A stretch of 44,557 bases of DNA, from NCBI GenBank assembly GCA_902801465.1, contig CADCIH010000018.1, positions 1-44,557 of the forward strand, given 5' to 3'. The position numbers and the translations under genes are program-made. Source of the DNA: an uncultured Bacteroidia bacterium (GTDB lineage Bacteria; Bacteroidota; Bacteroidia; Bacteroidales; F082). The notes beneath the pieces are model-generated. The model ran no database searches. It worked only from the letters and a program-made list of their open reading frames with translations, and was not told the DNA's origin. Shown here one piece after another: positions 34,177 through 43,400 of this stretch (the stretch's first letter is position 1; each line of letters opens with the position of its first letter).

Positions 34177-35469
34177 TTATCTGAAAAACCCACTATACGC
34201 CACGCCAACACTGAAACTCGGCTCGTCGTTGTACTGCTCTTTGAGGAAGCGTTTGGCGTACTCGGCCTTGATGACGATCTGGTCAGTGGGATAGTAATTC
34301 AAGCCGAAGGTCATCACGTGACGGTCGGTCCACTGGTAATCGGTGAGGGTCAAAGCGGAGGGGATGTAGCTGTCGTAGTAGTCGTAACGGCCAAAGACGT
34401 AGAGTTTTTGGTCATCAACCGCTTTCATGGGATGGAAGATATCGTAAGCGGCTTCACCGCCGTAGGCGATGGCCTTCTCCCCTACTTGCGAACGCGGATA
34501 AGGCGAGAAACTCTGGTGGTTCTGGTTCTTGTTCCACGAAGAGATGAGGTTGGCCTCGCTGAGGAAGCCGTAGTCGAAGTTGCCTCGAAGCACCAAGCCG
34601 TTGGCCTTGTAGTCGAACTCAGCCGTGCCGATGACCACGGTGCCCTTCACGTCTTTATAAGGGCTGGTCTCGGAGAACTCGTTGGTGACGATATCGTTGT
34701 TGAAGCAGTTGCCGATGTAACCGCTCACGCCGAGATGCAGGTTCTTGACGGAATAGTTGTCGATGCGCAACACCCCTGCCAGATGGTTGGCCACACGGAA
34801 CTCGTAGGCCGAGGCGGAGCCGTTTTTCACCCAGTTGGCGTTGTTGAACATGTTGGAGTTCAAGGCGGGAATCACCATGGCTTCGTAACGCCAGCTGCCG
34901 AGCTTGCCCCAAAGGCTGATGCCCGTCTCATGCCAGGTGCAAGGCAGGATGTTGAACTCGCCCTCGGGACGGTAGCAGGTGAAGAACTCCGTAGGCATAT
35001 GGGCTTTGTTGGTCTGTCCGACAGGCACCACAAGGTGTCCCATGCGGATGTTGAAGCCTTTGCCAAACGACTTCTGGATCCAGAACTGCTCGAGGGCGAC
35101 TTCGCCGCCACGTTCGATCTCATGCTCGAACTCGCCGGTCTCCTCGGCTTCAATCTCCACGGCGACTTCGCTGCCGCCATGTTCAAACTCAATCTCGCTA
35201 CCCATGCTCCAGCCTTTGCCGAAGTCATAGCCTAGGTTGATGACCACATGAGGCAGGTCGAGACGGCCATGGCTCTTGGCGTCTTTATATGACTCCGCAT
35301 GGGAGTAACGGTACATGTTGTCGCTATAGAAATTCCGGGTATAGACCGCCTCGCCGTAGCCGCCGATGGTCAGACGATGTTGTTTCGTAATGGTGTCTTG
35401 GGCCTGCAAGGGATTCAGCAACAGGGCCAGTCCCAGCAAAAAGCCACTTGTTATCAATTTTGTTTTCAT
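34177..35469 (-). CDS. Outer-membrane porin (phosphate-selective O/P-like)
   Basis: This 430-residue beta-barrel protein has a Sec signal peptide (1-24, LLLNPLQAQ). Alternating amphipathic strands run throughout, with typical turns and a C-terminal aromatic strand ending FSVGVAYSGFFR. A glutamate-rich loop lies at about 100-125. It is expected to be a diffusion channel in the outer membrane; the substrate is not evident. The family name is by overall resemblance to porin_O_P proteins. It shares a 16-bp promoter box with the imelysin operon (35490-35505), hinting at common control. It is not part of the island by composition. Confidence 0.82.
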   Translation of the reverse strand: MKTKLITSGFLLGLALLLNPLQAQDTITKQHRLTIGGYGEAVYTRNFYSDNMYRYSHAESYKDAKSHGRLDLPHVVINLGYDFGKGWSMGSEIEFEHGGSEVAVEIEAEETGEFEHEIERGGEVALEQFWIQKSFGKGFNIRMGHLVVPVGQTNKAHMPTEFFTCYRPEGEFNILPCTWHETGISLWGKLGSWRYEAMVIPALNSNMFNNANWVKNGSASAYEFRVANHLAGVLRIDNYSVKNLHLGVSGYIGNCFNNDIVTNEFSETSPYKDVKGTVVIGTAEFDYKANGLVLRGNFDYGFLSEANLISSWNKNQNHQSFSPYPRSQVGEKAIAYGGEAAYDIFHPMKAVDDQKLYVFGRYDYYDSYIPSALTLTDYQWTDRHVMTFGLNYYPTDQIVIKAEYAKRFLKEQYNDEPSFSVGVAYSGFFR

Positions 35470-35489
35470 CTTGTCTCTTCAATTAATTT

Positions 35490-35505
35490 ACGCTGCAAAA
35501 TTCCG
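35490..35505 (-). promoter_or_regulatory. Promoter-like box shared with the imelysin operon
   Basis: This is the second copy of ACGCTGCAAAATTCCG, 21 bp before the porin ATG. The coding strand contains GAATTTTG then CAGCG. Confidence 0.5.
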
Positions 35506-35650
35506 TTTTCTATCCTTATTGAATCATCACCAATCATGATGGTTTTTGCCACGACAAATAGCCATAAATAATGATAAGAGGCAGGCCTTTTACACCCTAC
35601 TTTTGTGCTCAAAAGAAAACCTATGCAAACAAGTAAAAACGGTTTTTTAT

Positions 35651-35658
35651 TATCTTTG
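35651..35658 (+). promoter_or_regulatory. -7 box of the RIC/hemerythrin operon
   Basis: TATCTTTG lies 28 bp before ATG 35686. It places the transcription start after the longer-frame ATG at 35605 and so decides the start. Confidence 0.6.
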
Positions 35659-35685
35659 CCTCATCGAACAACGAACCCTCCCGTC

Positions 35686-36387
35686 ATGTCAAAAAAGAAA
35701 GTTCATTTGTTTAAAGAGACAAAGCTCGCCGAATTGATTGCTGGCGACAGAAAGCTCTTGCAGTTGTTGCCCCGTTTTGGCATTGGACTGGGCTTTGGCG
35801 ACCGCAGCATTGAAGAGGTATGCCGCATGAACAACGTCAGCGCCGACCTCTTCCTCATCCTTTGCGAGATTTATGTCGACAGTGGCTTCAAGCCTGATCC
35901 AGATGAGCTGAAACGCATCGACATGAGCGGACTCCTGCCCTATCTCAGGGCTTCGCACCAGTATTACCTCGACGAGCGATTCCCTCATCTTGAGGAACAC
36001 TTGCAGCGCATCATCGAGGCCTGCGGACCCAAATACGGCCCCATGCTCAGCCATTTCTATGAAGAATACAAGAAAGAAGTGATGCGGCATATCAAGTTCT
36101 ACGAAGAAGAAGTGGTATTTCCATATATAGAGGCGTTGCTTAAAGGACAACACACGGATTCCTATAGGATTGACGAGTTCGAGCATAACCACACCAACAT
36201 TCAGGATGTCCTCGACGACATGATGAACATCCTTTTGAAATATCTTCCGGGCGATATCCTTCCCAAGGAGCGTATTGAAATCTCTTTGGATATCATGGAG
36301 TTGAGCGACGACCTCAACCGCCACTCGGTCATCGAGGACCACATCCTCATCCCTTACGTTGAATCGCTCGAAAACGCACTGCCATGA
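35686..36387 (+). CDS. RIC (ScdA/YtfE)-like hemerythrin di-iron protein
   Basis: This 233-residue protein has an N-terminal ScdA_N-like region (about 20-60, PRFGIGLGFGDRSIEEVC) that lacks the paired cysteines usual in ScdA. A hemerythrin HHE four-helix domain follows (about 80-230). Candidate iron ligands are H91, H105, H135 with E140 (MRHIKFYEEEVVFP), H169, and H213 with E217 (HSVIEDHILIP). RIC proteins help repair iron-sulfur clusters after nitric oxide or oxidative damage. The next gene, a LuxR-type regulator, overlaps it by 4 nt. The earlier in-frame start at 35605 lies upstream of the promoter. Confidence 0.88.
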   Translation: MSKKKVHLFKETKLAELIAGDRKLLQLLPRFGIGLGFGDRSIEEVCRMNNVSADLFLILCEIYVDSGFKPDPDELKRIDMSGLLPYLRASHQYYLDERFPHLEEHLQRIIEACGPKYGPMLSHFYEEYKKEVMRHIKFYEEEVVFPYIEALLKGQHTDSYRIDEFEHNHTNIQDVLDDMMNILLKYLPGDILPKERIEISLDIMELSDDLNRHSVIEDHILIPYVESLENALP

Positions 36388-36968
36388 GAAACCGTGTCAT
36401 CATCTGCGAAGCCTCCGAGATCATCGCCAACGGGCTGGCCGAAGTCATCGACAGCATGGCCCAGTTCGACGTGGTCGCTCGCATTGAGAGTCCCGAGCAT
36501 CTCAACGAAAAAATCACCGCCTCTGATGCCAATCTTGCAATCATCAACCCTTTGTTGCTTGGCTATCAAAACAAGGAGTTCATCAACCAACTTGGGAAAG
36601 AGTTCCCGAACCTGGCCATCATCGCTTTGGAGACTTCATATCTCGACCACTCCATCCTCTCGCCTTACAGTGGGGTGATTGAAATCACCGACACCCGTTC
36701 GAAGATCATCAGCAAGATGAACGAATTCTCACAAAGCGAGGCCACGAAAAAAGACGACGTGGAGCTCTCGAAACGTGAGGTCGATGTCTTGGTGGCCGTC
36801 GCCAAAGGCATGATGAACAAGGAGATCGCCGATCTGATGAACATCTCAATCCACACTGTCATCTCGCACCGCAAGAACATCACCCGAAAGACCGGCATCA
36901 AATCCGTTTCGGGTCTTACCGTCTATGCTTTGCTGAACAACCTGATCGACGAGAGTGATTTGCTTTAA
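36384..36968 (+). CDS. LuxR-family regulator with degenerate receiver domain
   Basis: In this 194-residue protein, residues 127-185 form a clear LuxR/GerE HTH (LSKREVDVLVAVAKGMMNKEIADLMNISIHTVISHRKNI). The N-terminal 115 residues have the receiver-domain pattern, but the phospho-acceptor Asp position is Asn (N55 in ANLAIINP), and the conserved Lys after strand 5 is also lost. It is likely a phosphorylation-independent pseudo-receiver regulator. It is translationally coupled (ATGA) to the hemerythrin gene, so it may control or respond to the same nitrosative or oxygen signal. It ends convergently with the phosphatase gene, overlapping by 4 bp. Confidence 0.88.
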   Translation: MRNRVIICEASEIIANGLAEVIDSMAQFDVVARIESPEHLNEKITASDANLAIINPLLLGYQNKEFINQLGKEFPNLAIIALETSYLDHSILSPYSGVIEITDTRSKIISKMNEFSQSEATKKDDVELSKREVDVLVAVAKGMMNKEIADLMNISIHTVISHRKNITRKTGIKSVSGLTVYALLNNLIDESDLL

Positions 36969-38242
36969 AGCAAGGAAAATGACAAGTAAGACAGTCTATC
37001 CGTTAACTCATCGAAGGGATAAAGCCCGTCGTTATTGGCGTTCAGGCCTTTGAGACGGATGGGGTAAATCATAGGCGGATTGTCCAAATCCAGCAGCGTC
37101 ATATTGCGCAGCTGTTCGGTGCTTTGGTAAACAAGGTTGAGTGCCACGTAGGGCTTTCCTTTGGCATCCACCCATTTTTCAATAACCAGTTTGCAACCAA
37201 TGGGGGTCTTTTTCTCGATGGTCCCGGGCAAGCTGTATTCTTCCGCCTCCAACGAGGCCAGCACGCTGCCAATATTGGAGTCGTGGCCGCAGAGAAAGGT
37301 GAACTTCCTTGAGTCGTTTTGCAGTTCCTCAAGCATCGTCCGTAGTAACGGCCGAGCTACCTGACGGGCCACCACTGGGGCCGTGAACAGCACATCGCCG
37401 TACCAGTCCTTAATGGCCGAGATGCTTTCCCAATCTTTCCATGTCAGCACATGGCCAAAAGCAGCCTTCACGGCATCGGGTTCCTCGCAATATTGCAGAA
37501 CCAGTGCATCGGCGGCCTGGCAAGCGAGGCGCATGGAGCCGCCCATGCCCGGCTCGCGGTATTTGACGAGATACACATGGGCATCGTCGGTGCGGAAATG
37601 GCAGGTGTCGCCTTCAAGGCAGGCCTTGCTTTGGTTCATGTCGAGCACCCGCTCCAGCACCTTGTAGTTTTCAGCCATCTTCTCCCCTATTCCAAGCATT
37701 CCTTTCTCTCCGCCCATCGCTATAATCTGCTGTTGGGCAAGGATTTTGAAGGCCTCGTTGTCGTCGGTAATCTGCGGGGCGAACACCGAATCCATCTTGC
37801 CCAATGGGCAATGGTGCTCAATGCGGACATTGGCCACCGGTAGCATCCCCGAGGAGAAATACTGAGCCGTGGCGATGGTGCGCTGCAGGGAGTTGGCATA
37901 GAAGCGCATGGTACCCTCGGCGGGGATTTCGTTTTCCTGCATCAGTCCCTCGCTGACGAGCCATTTGCGGAAGTATTGACCCATCATGGTCTCCAGAGCG
38001 CCGCCACGTAGCGATAGCTCGCTGGGAGCCGACGACCATTGGTACCATTCATGGGGCGTGATGCGCTGCAGGGTCGAACGTCTCCCCGAAAGCGGTGAGC
38101 GTATGTTGTGGCGGCTCAGCACCACGACTTGTTTCAGCGTGTAACGTTCCTTGAAATCGTTAGGTCGGTCGACTTGTGCGGAGCCTGAAAGTGTCACGCC
38201 CAACAGAAGAAAAAGAAGAAGTATCTTAGATGCTTTGAACAT
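36965..38242 (-). CDS. Histidine acid phosphatase family protein (secreted)
   Basis: This 425-residue protein has a signal peptide (about 1-22, LSGSAQ). The catalytic motif is VVLSRHNIRSPL, where the family RHGxRxP has Asn instead of Gly, as in many Bacteroidetes members. The second-half HD motif is FLCGHDSNIGS. It is probably periplasmic and hydrolyses phosphomonoesters (phytase or glucose-1-phosphatase-like). A -7 box TACCTTTG lies 22-29 bp upstream of the ATG (about 38264-38271). It faces the riboswitch operon divergently. Confidence 0.88.
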   Translation of the reverse strand: MFKASKILLLFLLLGVTLSGSAQVDRPNDFKERYTLKQVVVLSRHNIRSPLSGRRSTLQRITPHEWYQWSSAPSELSLRGGALETMMGQYFRKWLVSEGLMQENEIPAEGTMRFYANSLQRTIATAQYFSSGMLPVANVRIEHHCPLGKMDSVFAPQITDDNEAFKILAQQQIIAMGGEKGMLGIGEKMAENYKVLERVLDMNQSKACLEGDTCHFRTDDAHVYLVKYREPGMGGSMRLACQAADALVLQYCEEPDAVKAAFGHVLTWKDWESISAIKDWYGDVLFTAPVVARQVARPLLRTMLEELQNDSRKFTFLCGHDSNIGSVLASLEAEEYSLPGTIEKKTPIGCKLVIEKWVDAKGKPYVALNLVYQSTEQLRNMTLLDLDNPPMIYPIRLKGLNANNDGLYPFDELTDRLSYLSFSLL

Positions 38243-38313
38243 ATACTATTGATTTCCCGCAAAGGTATGATTTTTTAGCGAACTCCCATATCCTTATGAA
38301 TCATTCCTTTTTG

Positions 38314-38321
38314 TATCTTTG
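38314..38321 (+). promoter_or_regulatory. -7 box of the riboswitch operon
   Basis: TATCTTTG lies about 10 bp before the first riboswitch helix. Confidence 0.6.
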
Positions 38322-38329
38322 CCGCCGGA

Positions 38330-38486
38330 TTCGGGTTCTTCAGATGAAGATTAATAGGGAATCCTGTGAAAATCAGGAGCTATGCCCGTAGCTGTAAGTT
38401 CAGCAATGGTCCGCTGCATCATGTCACTGATATTCGTTATCGGGAAGACGCCGCGGATTTGAACAAGCCAGAAGACCTGCCCGACT
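38330..38486 (+). ncRNA. Cobalamin (B12) riboswitch
   Basis: Hallmarks occur in order: P1 5' strand TCGGGTTCT (38331-38339); the core TAGGGAATCCTGTGAAAATC AGG; GCTATGCCCGTAGCTGTAAG, matching the Bacteroidetes CCCGCNNCTGTAA block; GTCACTGATATTCGTTATCG with GGAAGAC, matching CCACTG...GGGAAGG; and the final AGCCAGAAGACCTGCCCGA, closing P1. The 38-nt gap to the CoA-transferase ATG holds no obvious terminator, so control of translation start is more likely. The GTG-started longer frame at 38366 runs through the riboswitch and is not a real start. Confidence 0.92.
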
Positions 38487-38524
38487 CCATGTATAACAAC
38501 TTTCGGGAACAAGAGTTTGTAAAC

Positions 38525-39838
38525 ATGAAGAAACAGTATCAAGCAGTTACGGCTGAGGAAGCCGTCAAAGTCATCAAGTCGGGCGACCATGTGCACATCA
38601 GCTCGGTCTCCAATGTGCCCCAATGTTTAGTGAAAGCCCTGTGCGACCGTGGCCGTGCGGGTGAACTGAAAAACGTCTACATCCACCACCTTCACACCGA
38701 AGGTGCCGCTCCTTACGTCAACCCTGAGTTCGAGGGCATCTTCCAGCACAACGCCTTCTTCGTGGGCGCCAACGTGCGCGAGAGCGTGCAGAAAGGCCTG
38801 GCGGATTACATCCCCGTCTTCCTCGGGGAGACCTCGAAGCTCTATCGTGAGCGTTACATCAAATGCAACGTGGCGATGATCCAGGTCTGTCCTCCTGACA
38901 AATTCGGATACGTGTCGTTAGGTTCGTCTGTAGATGCCACCCTGGCCGCCATGGAGAACGCCGAGTTCGTCATCGCCGTGGTCAACAAGCACGTGCCTCG
39001 CACCTTCGGCGACGCGCTGGTCCATATCAGCAGGATTAATATCTTTGTCGAAGACGACGCTCCCCTGCTCACGGTAGACATGCCTGAGCCCAACGAGGTG
39101 GAGAAGACCATCGGGCGCTATTGTGCCGAGCTCATTGAAGACGGCGCTTGCCTCCAGATGGGCATCGGCAGCATACCGAACGCCATCTTATCCTGTCTGC
39201 ATAACCATAAGGACATCGGCATCCACACCGAGATGTTCTCCGACGGCATCCTGCCTTTGGTGAAAAAAGGTATCATCACTGGCAACAAGAAGAAGCTCGA
39301 CAAAGGCAAGATTGTCTCGACCTTTGTGATGGGCTCGCAAAAGATTTATAATTTCATTGACGGCAACCACGAGGTGCTGCTGAAGGATGTGGAATACACC
39401 AACGACCCCTTCATCATCGCACAGCAGCCCAAGATGACCTCCATCAACTCAGGCATCCAGATTGACCTGTCGGGCCAGGTATGCGCCGACTCGTTGGGGG
39501 AACGCATCTATTCAGGCGTGGGAGGCCAGATTGACTATGTGTACGGCGCATCCCGTTCCAAAGGAGGAAAGGCCATCATCGCCATGCCCTCCACCACGCG
39601 TAAAGGCATCAACAAGATCGTGCCCACCTTGGATTTGGGCTCGGGCGCTGTCACCACCCGCAACCACATCCACTGGTTCATCACCGAATATGGTGCCGTG
39701 AACCTCTATGGGCGCTCGCTTCAGGAGAGGGCCAAGCTCATTATCTCAGTAGCCCACCCTCAGTTCCAGGAGATGCTCGACGAGGCTGCCTTCAAGCGGT
39801 TCGGGTCGCACTTCCACTACCTTTGGAGCCAGGTGTGA
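38525..39838 (+). CDS. Acetyl-CoA hydrolase/CoA-transferase family protein (succinate/propionate or 4-hydroxybutyrate type)
   Basis: This 437-residue cytoplasmic enzyme of the family I/Cat1-like CoA-transferases starts MKKQYQAVTAEEAVKVIKSG. Motifs include GSSVDATLAAMENA, LQMGIGSIPNAIL, HTEMFSDGILPLV, the catalytic-glutamate region (within TEMFSDG) and GGQIDYVYGASRSKGGKAIIAM. Members move CoA between acyl groups. Control by a B12 riboswitch suggests the succinate-propionate pathway, where methylmalonyl-CoA mutase needs B12, so a propionyl-CoA:succinate CoA-transferase role is plausible. 4-hydroxybutyrate or acetate specificity cannot be excluded. The start is set by the riboswitch end. MarC follows after 39 bp. 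Confidence 0.88.
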   Translation: MKKQYQAVTAEEAVKVIKSGDHVHISSVSNVPQCLVKALCDRGRAGELKNVYIHHLHTEGAAPYVNPEFEGIFQHNAFFVGANVRESVQKGLADYIPVFLGETSKLYRERYIKCNVAMIQVCPPDKFGYVSLGSSVDATLAAMENAEFVIAVVNKHVPRTFGDALVHISRINIFVEDDAPLLTVDMPEPNEVEKTIGRYCAELIEDGACLQMGIGSIPNAILSCLHNHKDIGIHTEMFSDGILPLVKKGIITGNKKKLDKGKIVSTFVMGSQKIYNFIDGNHEVLLKDVEYTNDPFIIAQQPKMTSINSGIQIDLSGQVCADSLGERIYSGVGGQIDYVYGASRSKGGKAIIAMPSTTRKGINKIVPTLDLGSGAVTTRNHIHWFITEYGAVNLYGRSLQERAKLIISVAHPQFQEMLDEAAFKRFGSHFHYLWSQV

Positions 39839-39872
39839 CGGAAAACGGAAAACGGAAAACGGAAAACGGAAA
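39839..39872 (+). repeat. Heptamer tandem repeat between CoA-transferase and marC
   Basis: CGGAAAA is repeated four times plus a partial copy, starting directly after the CoA-transferase stop and ending 5 bp before the marC ATG. It therefore fills the marC ribosome-binding region. The heptamer is not a multiple of three but lies outside coding DNA. Confidence 0.93.
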
Positions 39873-39877
39873 GTTTT

Positions 39878-40480
39878 ATGTTTGGGAATATTAACTTTGT
39901 AGAGATTTTTAGCTCTTTCATTGTGATGGCGGCCATCATCGATATCTTTGGGTCGATTCCCATCTTTGTGAGCATGAAAGAGCAGAACAAGGTAATCAAG
40001 GCAGGCCAAGCCTGTCTGACAGCATTAGCCTTGTTTTTGGCTTTCTTCTTCGCTGGCGACGCTTTGTTGAAGCTCTTCGGCATCGACACTGCCTCATTCG
40101 CCGTGGCCGGCTCGTTTGTCCTGTTCATCCTCGCCGTGGAGATGATTCTCGGTCGCGAGATCATCAAAAACGACGGAGGCAAAAGCGGTGCCAGCATCGT
40201 GCCCATCGCCTTCCCGCTGATTGCCGGTCCCGGTGCGCTGACAGCCTTGCTGTCGTTGCGTGCCGACTATGCCGTAATCAACATCCTCATCGGGCTACTG
40301 ATCAACATCCTGTTGGATTACATCGTCATCAGCCAACTCGATCGTATCCAAAAACTTCTGGGTGAAAACCTGATCTTTATACTCCGAAAATTCTTTGGAG
40401 TTATTCTTTTGGCAATTGCAGTCAATATGTTTGTTAACAATATTTCAGTCATTATTTCACAAGTACCCCATATCCATTAA
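39878..40480 (+). CDS. MarC family integral membrane protein
   Basis: This 200-residue UPF0056/MarC protein has six membrane segments. Features are the N-terminal IDIFGSIPIFVSM, the ILAVEMILG helix and the conserved IVPIAFPLIAGPGALTALLSL. Despite the name, the function of the family is unsettled; transport of small molecules is assumed. Its position in the cobalamin-riboswitch operon suggests expression when B12 is low, but the chemical link is unknown. The next gene begins 3 bp after its stop. Confidence 0.9.
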   Translation: MFGNINFVEIFSSFIVMAAIIDIFGSIPIFVSMKEQNKVIKAGQACLTALALFLAFFFAGDALLKLFGIDTASFAVAGSFVLFILAVEMILGREIIKNDGGKSGASIVPIAFPLIAGPGALTALLSLRADYAVINILIGLLINILLDYIVISQLDRIQKLLGENLIFILRKFFGVILLAIAVNMFVNNISVIISQVPHIH

Positions 40481-40483
40481 TTC

Positions 40484-43400
40484 ATGAAAAAGTTTTTATT
40501 AATAGCTTTGTCGCTTCTGGTAGCGACTTTCGCCAACGCCCAACTGTCGGGCACCTACACCATCAACAGCAACGCCTCACAAAACCCCGATTACACCACA
40601 TTCAGTGCGGCGGCCTCTGCCTTATCGGCAGGCGTGAACGGCCAGGTCGTCTTCGAGGTGGCCCCAGGAACCTACGAGGAATACGTCAACTTGGGCAGCA
40701 TCAACGGTGCATCTGAGACCAATCGCATCATCTTCAGAGGCATGGGCGGCACCAACCTCGACGTCACCCTCACCAGCAATGCCGGCTACACCGACAACAG
40801 TACCGTGAAACTCACCTCCACCAGCTATGTGACCTTCGAGAACATGACCCTCACCACCACCTCAGCCAACAAAGCCAAAGTGGTGACCCTGACCAACGGA
40901 ACCACCGGGCTGCATTTCAACAATGTGCGTTTTGTGGGTCGCGTCTCCACTGGCAACAACGACGGCGATGCCAACATCGTCTACATGGCCTCGGGCGACT
41001 GGGCCGATGCCGATAACGAGTTCACCGGCTGTGAGTTTGTGAATGGATTCATCGCCCTGTACTACCAAGGACATAACATCTATCAGTACAACGACGGTCT
41101 TCTGGTCGAGAACTGCACCTTCACCAACCAAAGCAGCAAGTCCATCTACATCACCTTCACCGACCACGTGACGGTGCGGGGCAACCTCATTAATAGCGAC
41201 TACGACGAGAAGAGCGACTACAACGCCATCGACGTGTATCGCTGCCGTTACGGCTGCCTCTTCGAGAACAACGTGATGAACGTGACACGCACCAGCAACT
41301 ACACCAACGTGTTCAGGATGCGTCCCGTGGTCGGCTCCGAGGCCGAGCCCGTCATCATCCGCAACAACATCATCAACCTGCAATGCAGCGCCAACAGCAG
41401 CTATTGCTGCGACTTCGACTACGACGACAGCAACTACATCTATTTCGCCAACAACACCCTGCGATGCACCGGTACAGGTAGCGTGGGCAGCATCTTCGTC
41501 GAAGACGACTGGTCCAACCTCTACATGTACAACAACCTCATCGTCAACGAGACTCCAGGCTATGTGTTCCGTTTCCAGAACAACTCGACCGACCGTTTCT
41601 GCGACTACAACCGCATCGCTTTCACAGGGAGCAACTTCGCCAGGATGGGCAGCAACGACTATCCCACGATGGCCGACTGGACCACAGCCACCGGCTTCGA
41701 CGCCCATTCGGCGCTCTGCACACCGCAGTTCGTGGGCGGTAACGACCTGCACATCACCGATGCCACTGGTCTGACGGTGGCCAACCCGCTCTCATACGTA
41801 CCCACCGACATCGACGGTGACACCCGCAGCAACACCCCTTGCGCCGGCGCCGACGAATACGCCTCGGGAGTCAACTTGCCCCCAGTGGTCGCCAACCCCG
41901 TCGCCAACATCGTCTTTGAGACCTATCCCGCCAGCCAAACCGTCGACTTGACCAACACCTTCAACGATCCTGACGACCCCAACGAGAACATCGTCATCAC
42001 CGTGGTCTCCAACAGCAACACCGCCCTCGTGAGCACATCACTGAACAACAGGACGCTGACGGTGACACGCCTTGCAAGCACTGGAGGCAATGCCCTCATC
42101 ACCCTTCAAGCCGAGAGCAACGGACAGTCGGTGCAGACCTCGTTCACCGTGGAATGCGTCGCCGAGGACCTGCCGCCCGTCGTGGCCAACCAATTGGCTC
42201 CAATCAACTTCACCGACTATCCGCAGACCCTGAACTTCGACCTCAGCAATACTTTCGACGATCCCGACAACAACAATCAGTTTATCGAAATCGCTGTACA
42301 GACCTGCCCATCAGAGATCACGGCAACCATCCAAAACAAAGTGCTCTCCGTAACCAGAAACACCTCCAACGCATTCACCAATAAGACTTTGGTCATCCGT
42401 GCCACGAGCAACGGCAAGCATGTCGACATGAACGTCAGCGTGTCGGGTGTTGAGGTCGTCATCACCATCAACGCCGCCACCTTCGAGGATGTGGCACTGG
42501 GGCCAAACGGCTATTGGCAAGGCGAGGAAGGCGAGAATGAGATGTTCAGCGGCGGCTGGCTCTTCACCAACTATTACTCGAGCTATTTCTGGGGTGGTTT
42601 CACCGCTTCGAACCACACCGACCTGAACCAAAGCGGTTTGAACGCCCAATACACCTCAGCCGCAGGAACGGGTTATGATGGTTCGACACAGTATGCGGTG
42701 GCTTACACCTACGGTTCGCAGACCGATGTCTACGCCTCCGATGGAAGCGCCCAGACCATCACTGGATGCTATGTCACCAATAACCTCTGGGCTTACCAAA
42801 ACATGCTCTACGGTGATGCCACCGCCACAGCTTTTGGAGGTCCCTCCGGCAACGACCCCGACTGGTTCAAGCTCACCGCCACGGGCAAGAACGCCAATGG
42901 TCAGACCGTGGGCACGACGGAGTTTTATCTGGCCGATTACCGGTTCAGCAACAACAACGAGGATTATGTCTTGAACACCTGGGAGTGGTTCGACCTCAGC
43001 GTTTTGGGCGAGGTGGCCACCATCAGTTTCAGCCTCTCTTCATCGAAAAACGACAGTTATGGCATGGTCACCCCGGCTTATTTCTGCATGGACGACTTCA
43101 ATGGTGTCGCTCCCGAGGCCCCAGACCTCCCGCCTTATATCGCCAATCCCGTGGAGGACATCGTCATGAACGTATTCCCGATGACTGTTGAGGTCAACCT
43201 CGAAGGCGTTGCCACCGACCCTGACGACGACGATGACCAGATCACCTATGCTTTGGTCTCCAACTCCAACACCACCGACTTGTCGGCTCAAGTCAACGGC
43301 AAGGTCCTGAAGTTGGAAAGAGTCGAGAACACCCAAGCCGAGGCCGACCTCGTAATGAGAGCTACCAGTGACGGTCAGACCGTCGATTTCAACGTCCACG

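Noticed and set aside
34318-35235. A 305-codon frame antisense to the porin gene
   Set aside because: The porin has a signal peptide and beta-barrel pattern. The antisense frame has no features and reflects codon bias.
38366-38524. N-terminal extension of the CoA-transferase from a GTG at 38366
   Set aside because: This stretch is the cobalamin riboswitch; the protein family begins at the ATG at 38525.
40862-41752. A 296-codon frame antisense to the T9SS surface protein
   Set aside because: Valine/alanine-rich shadow of the beta-helix region.
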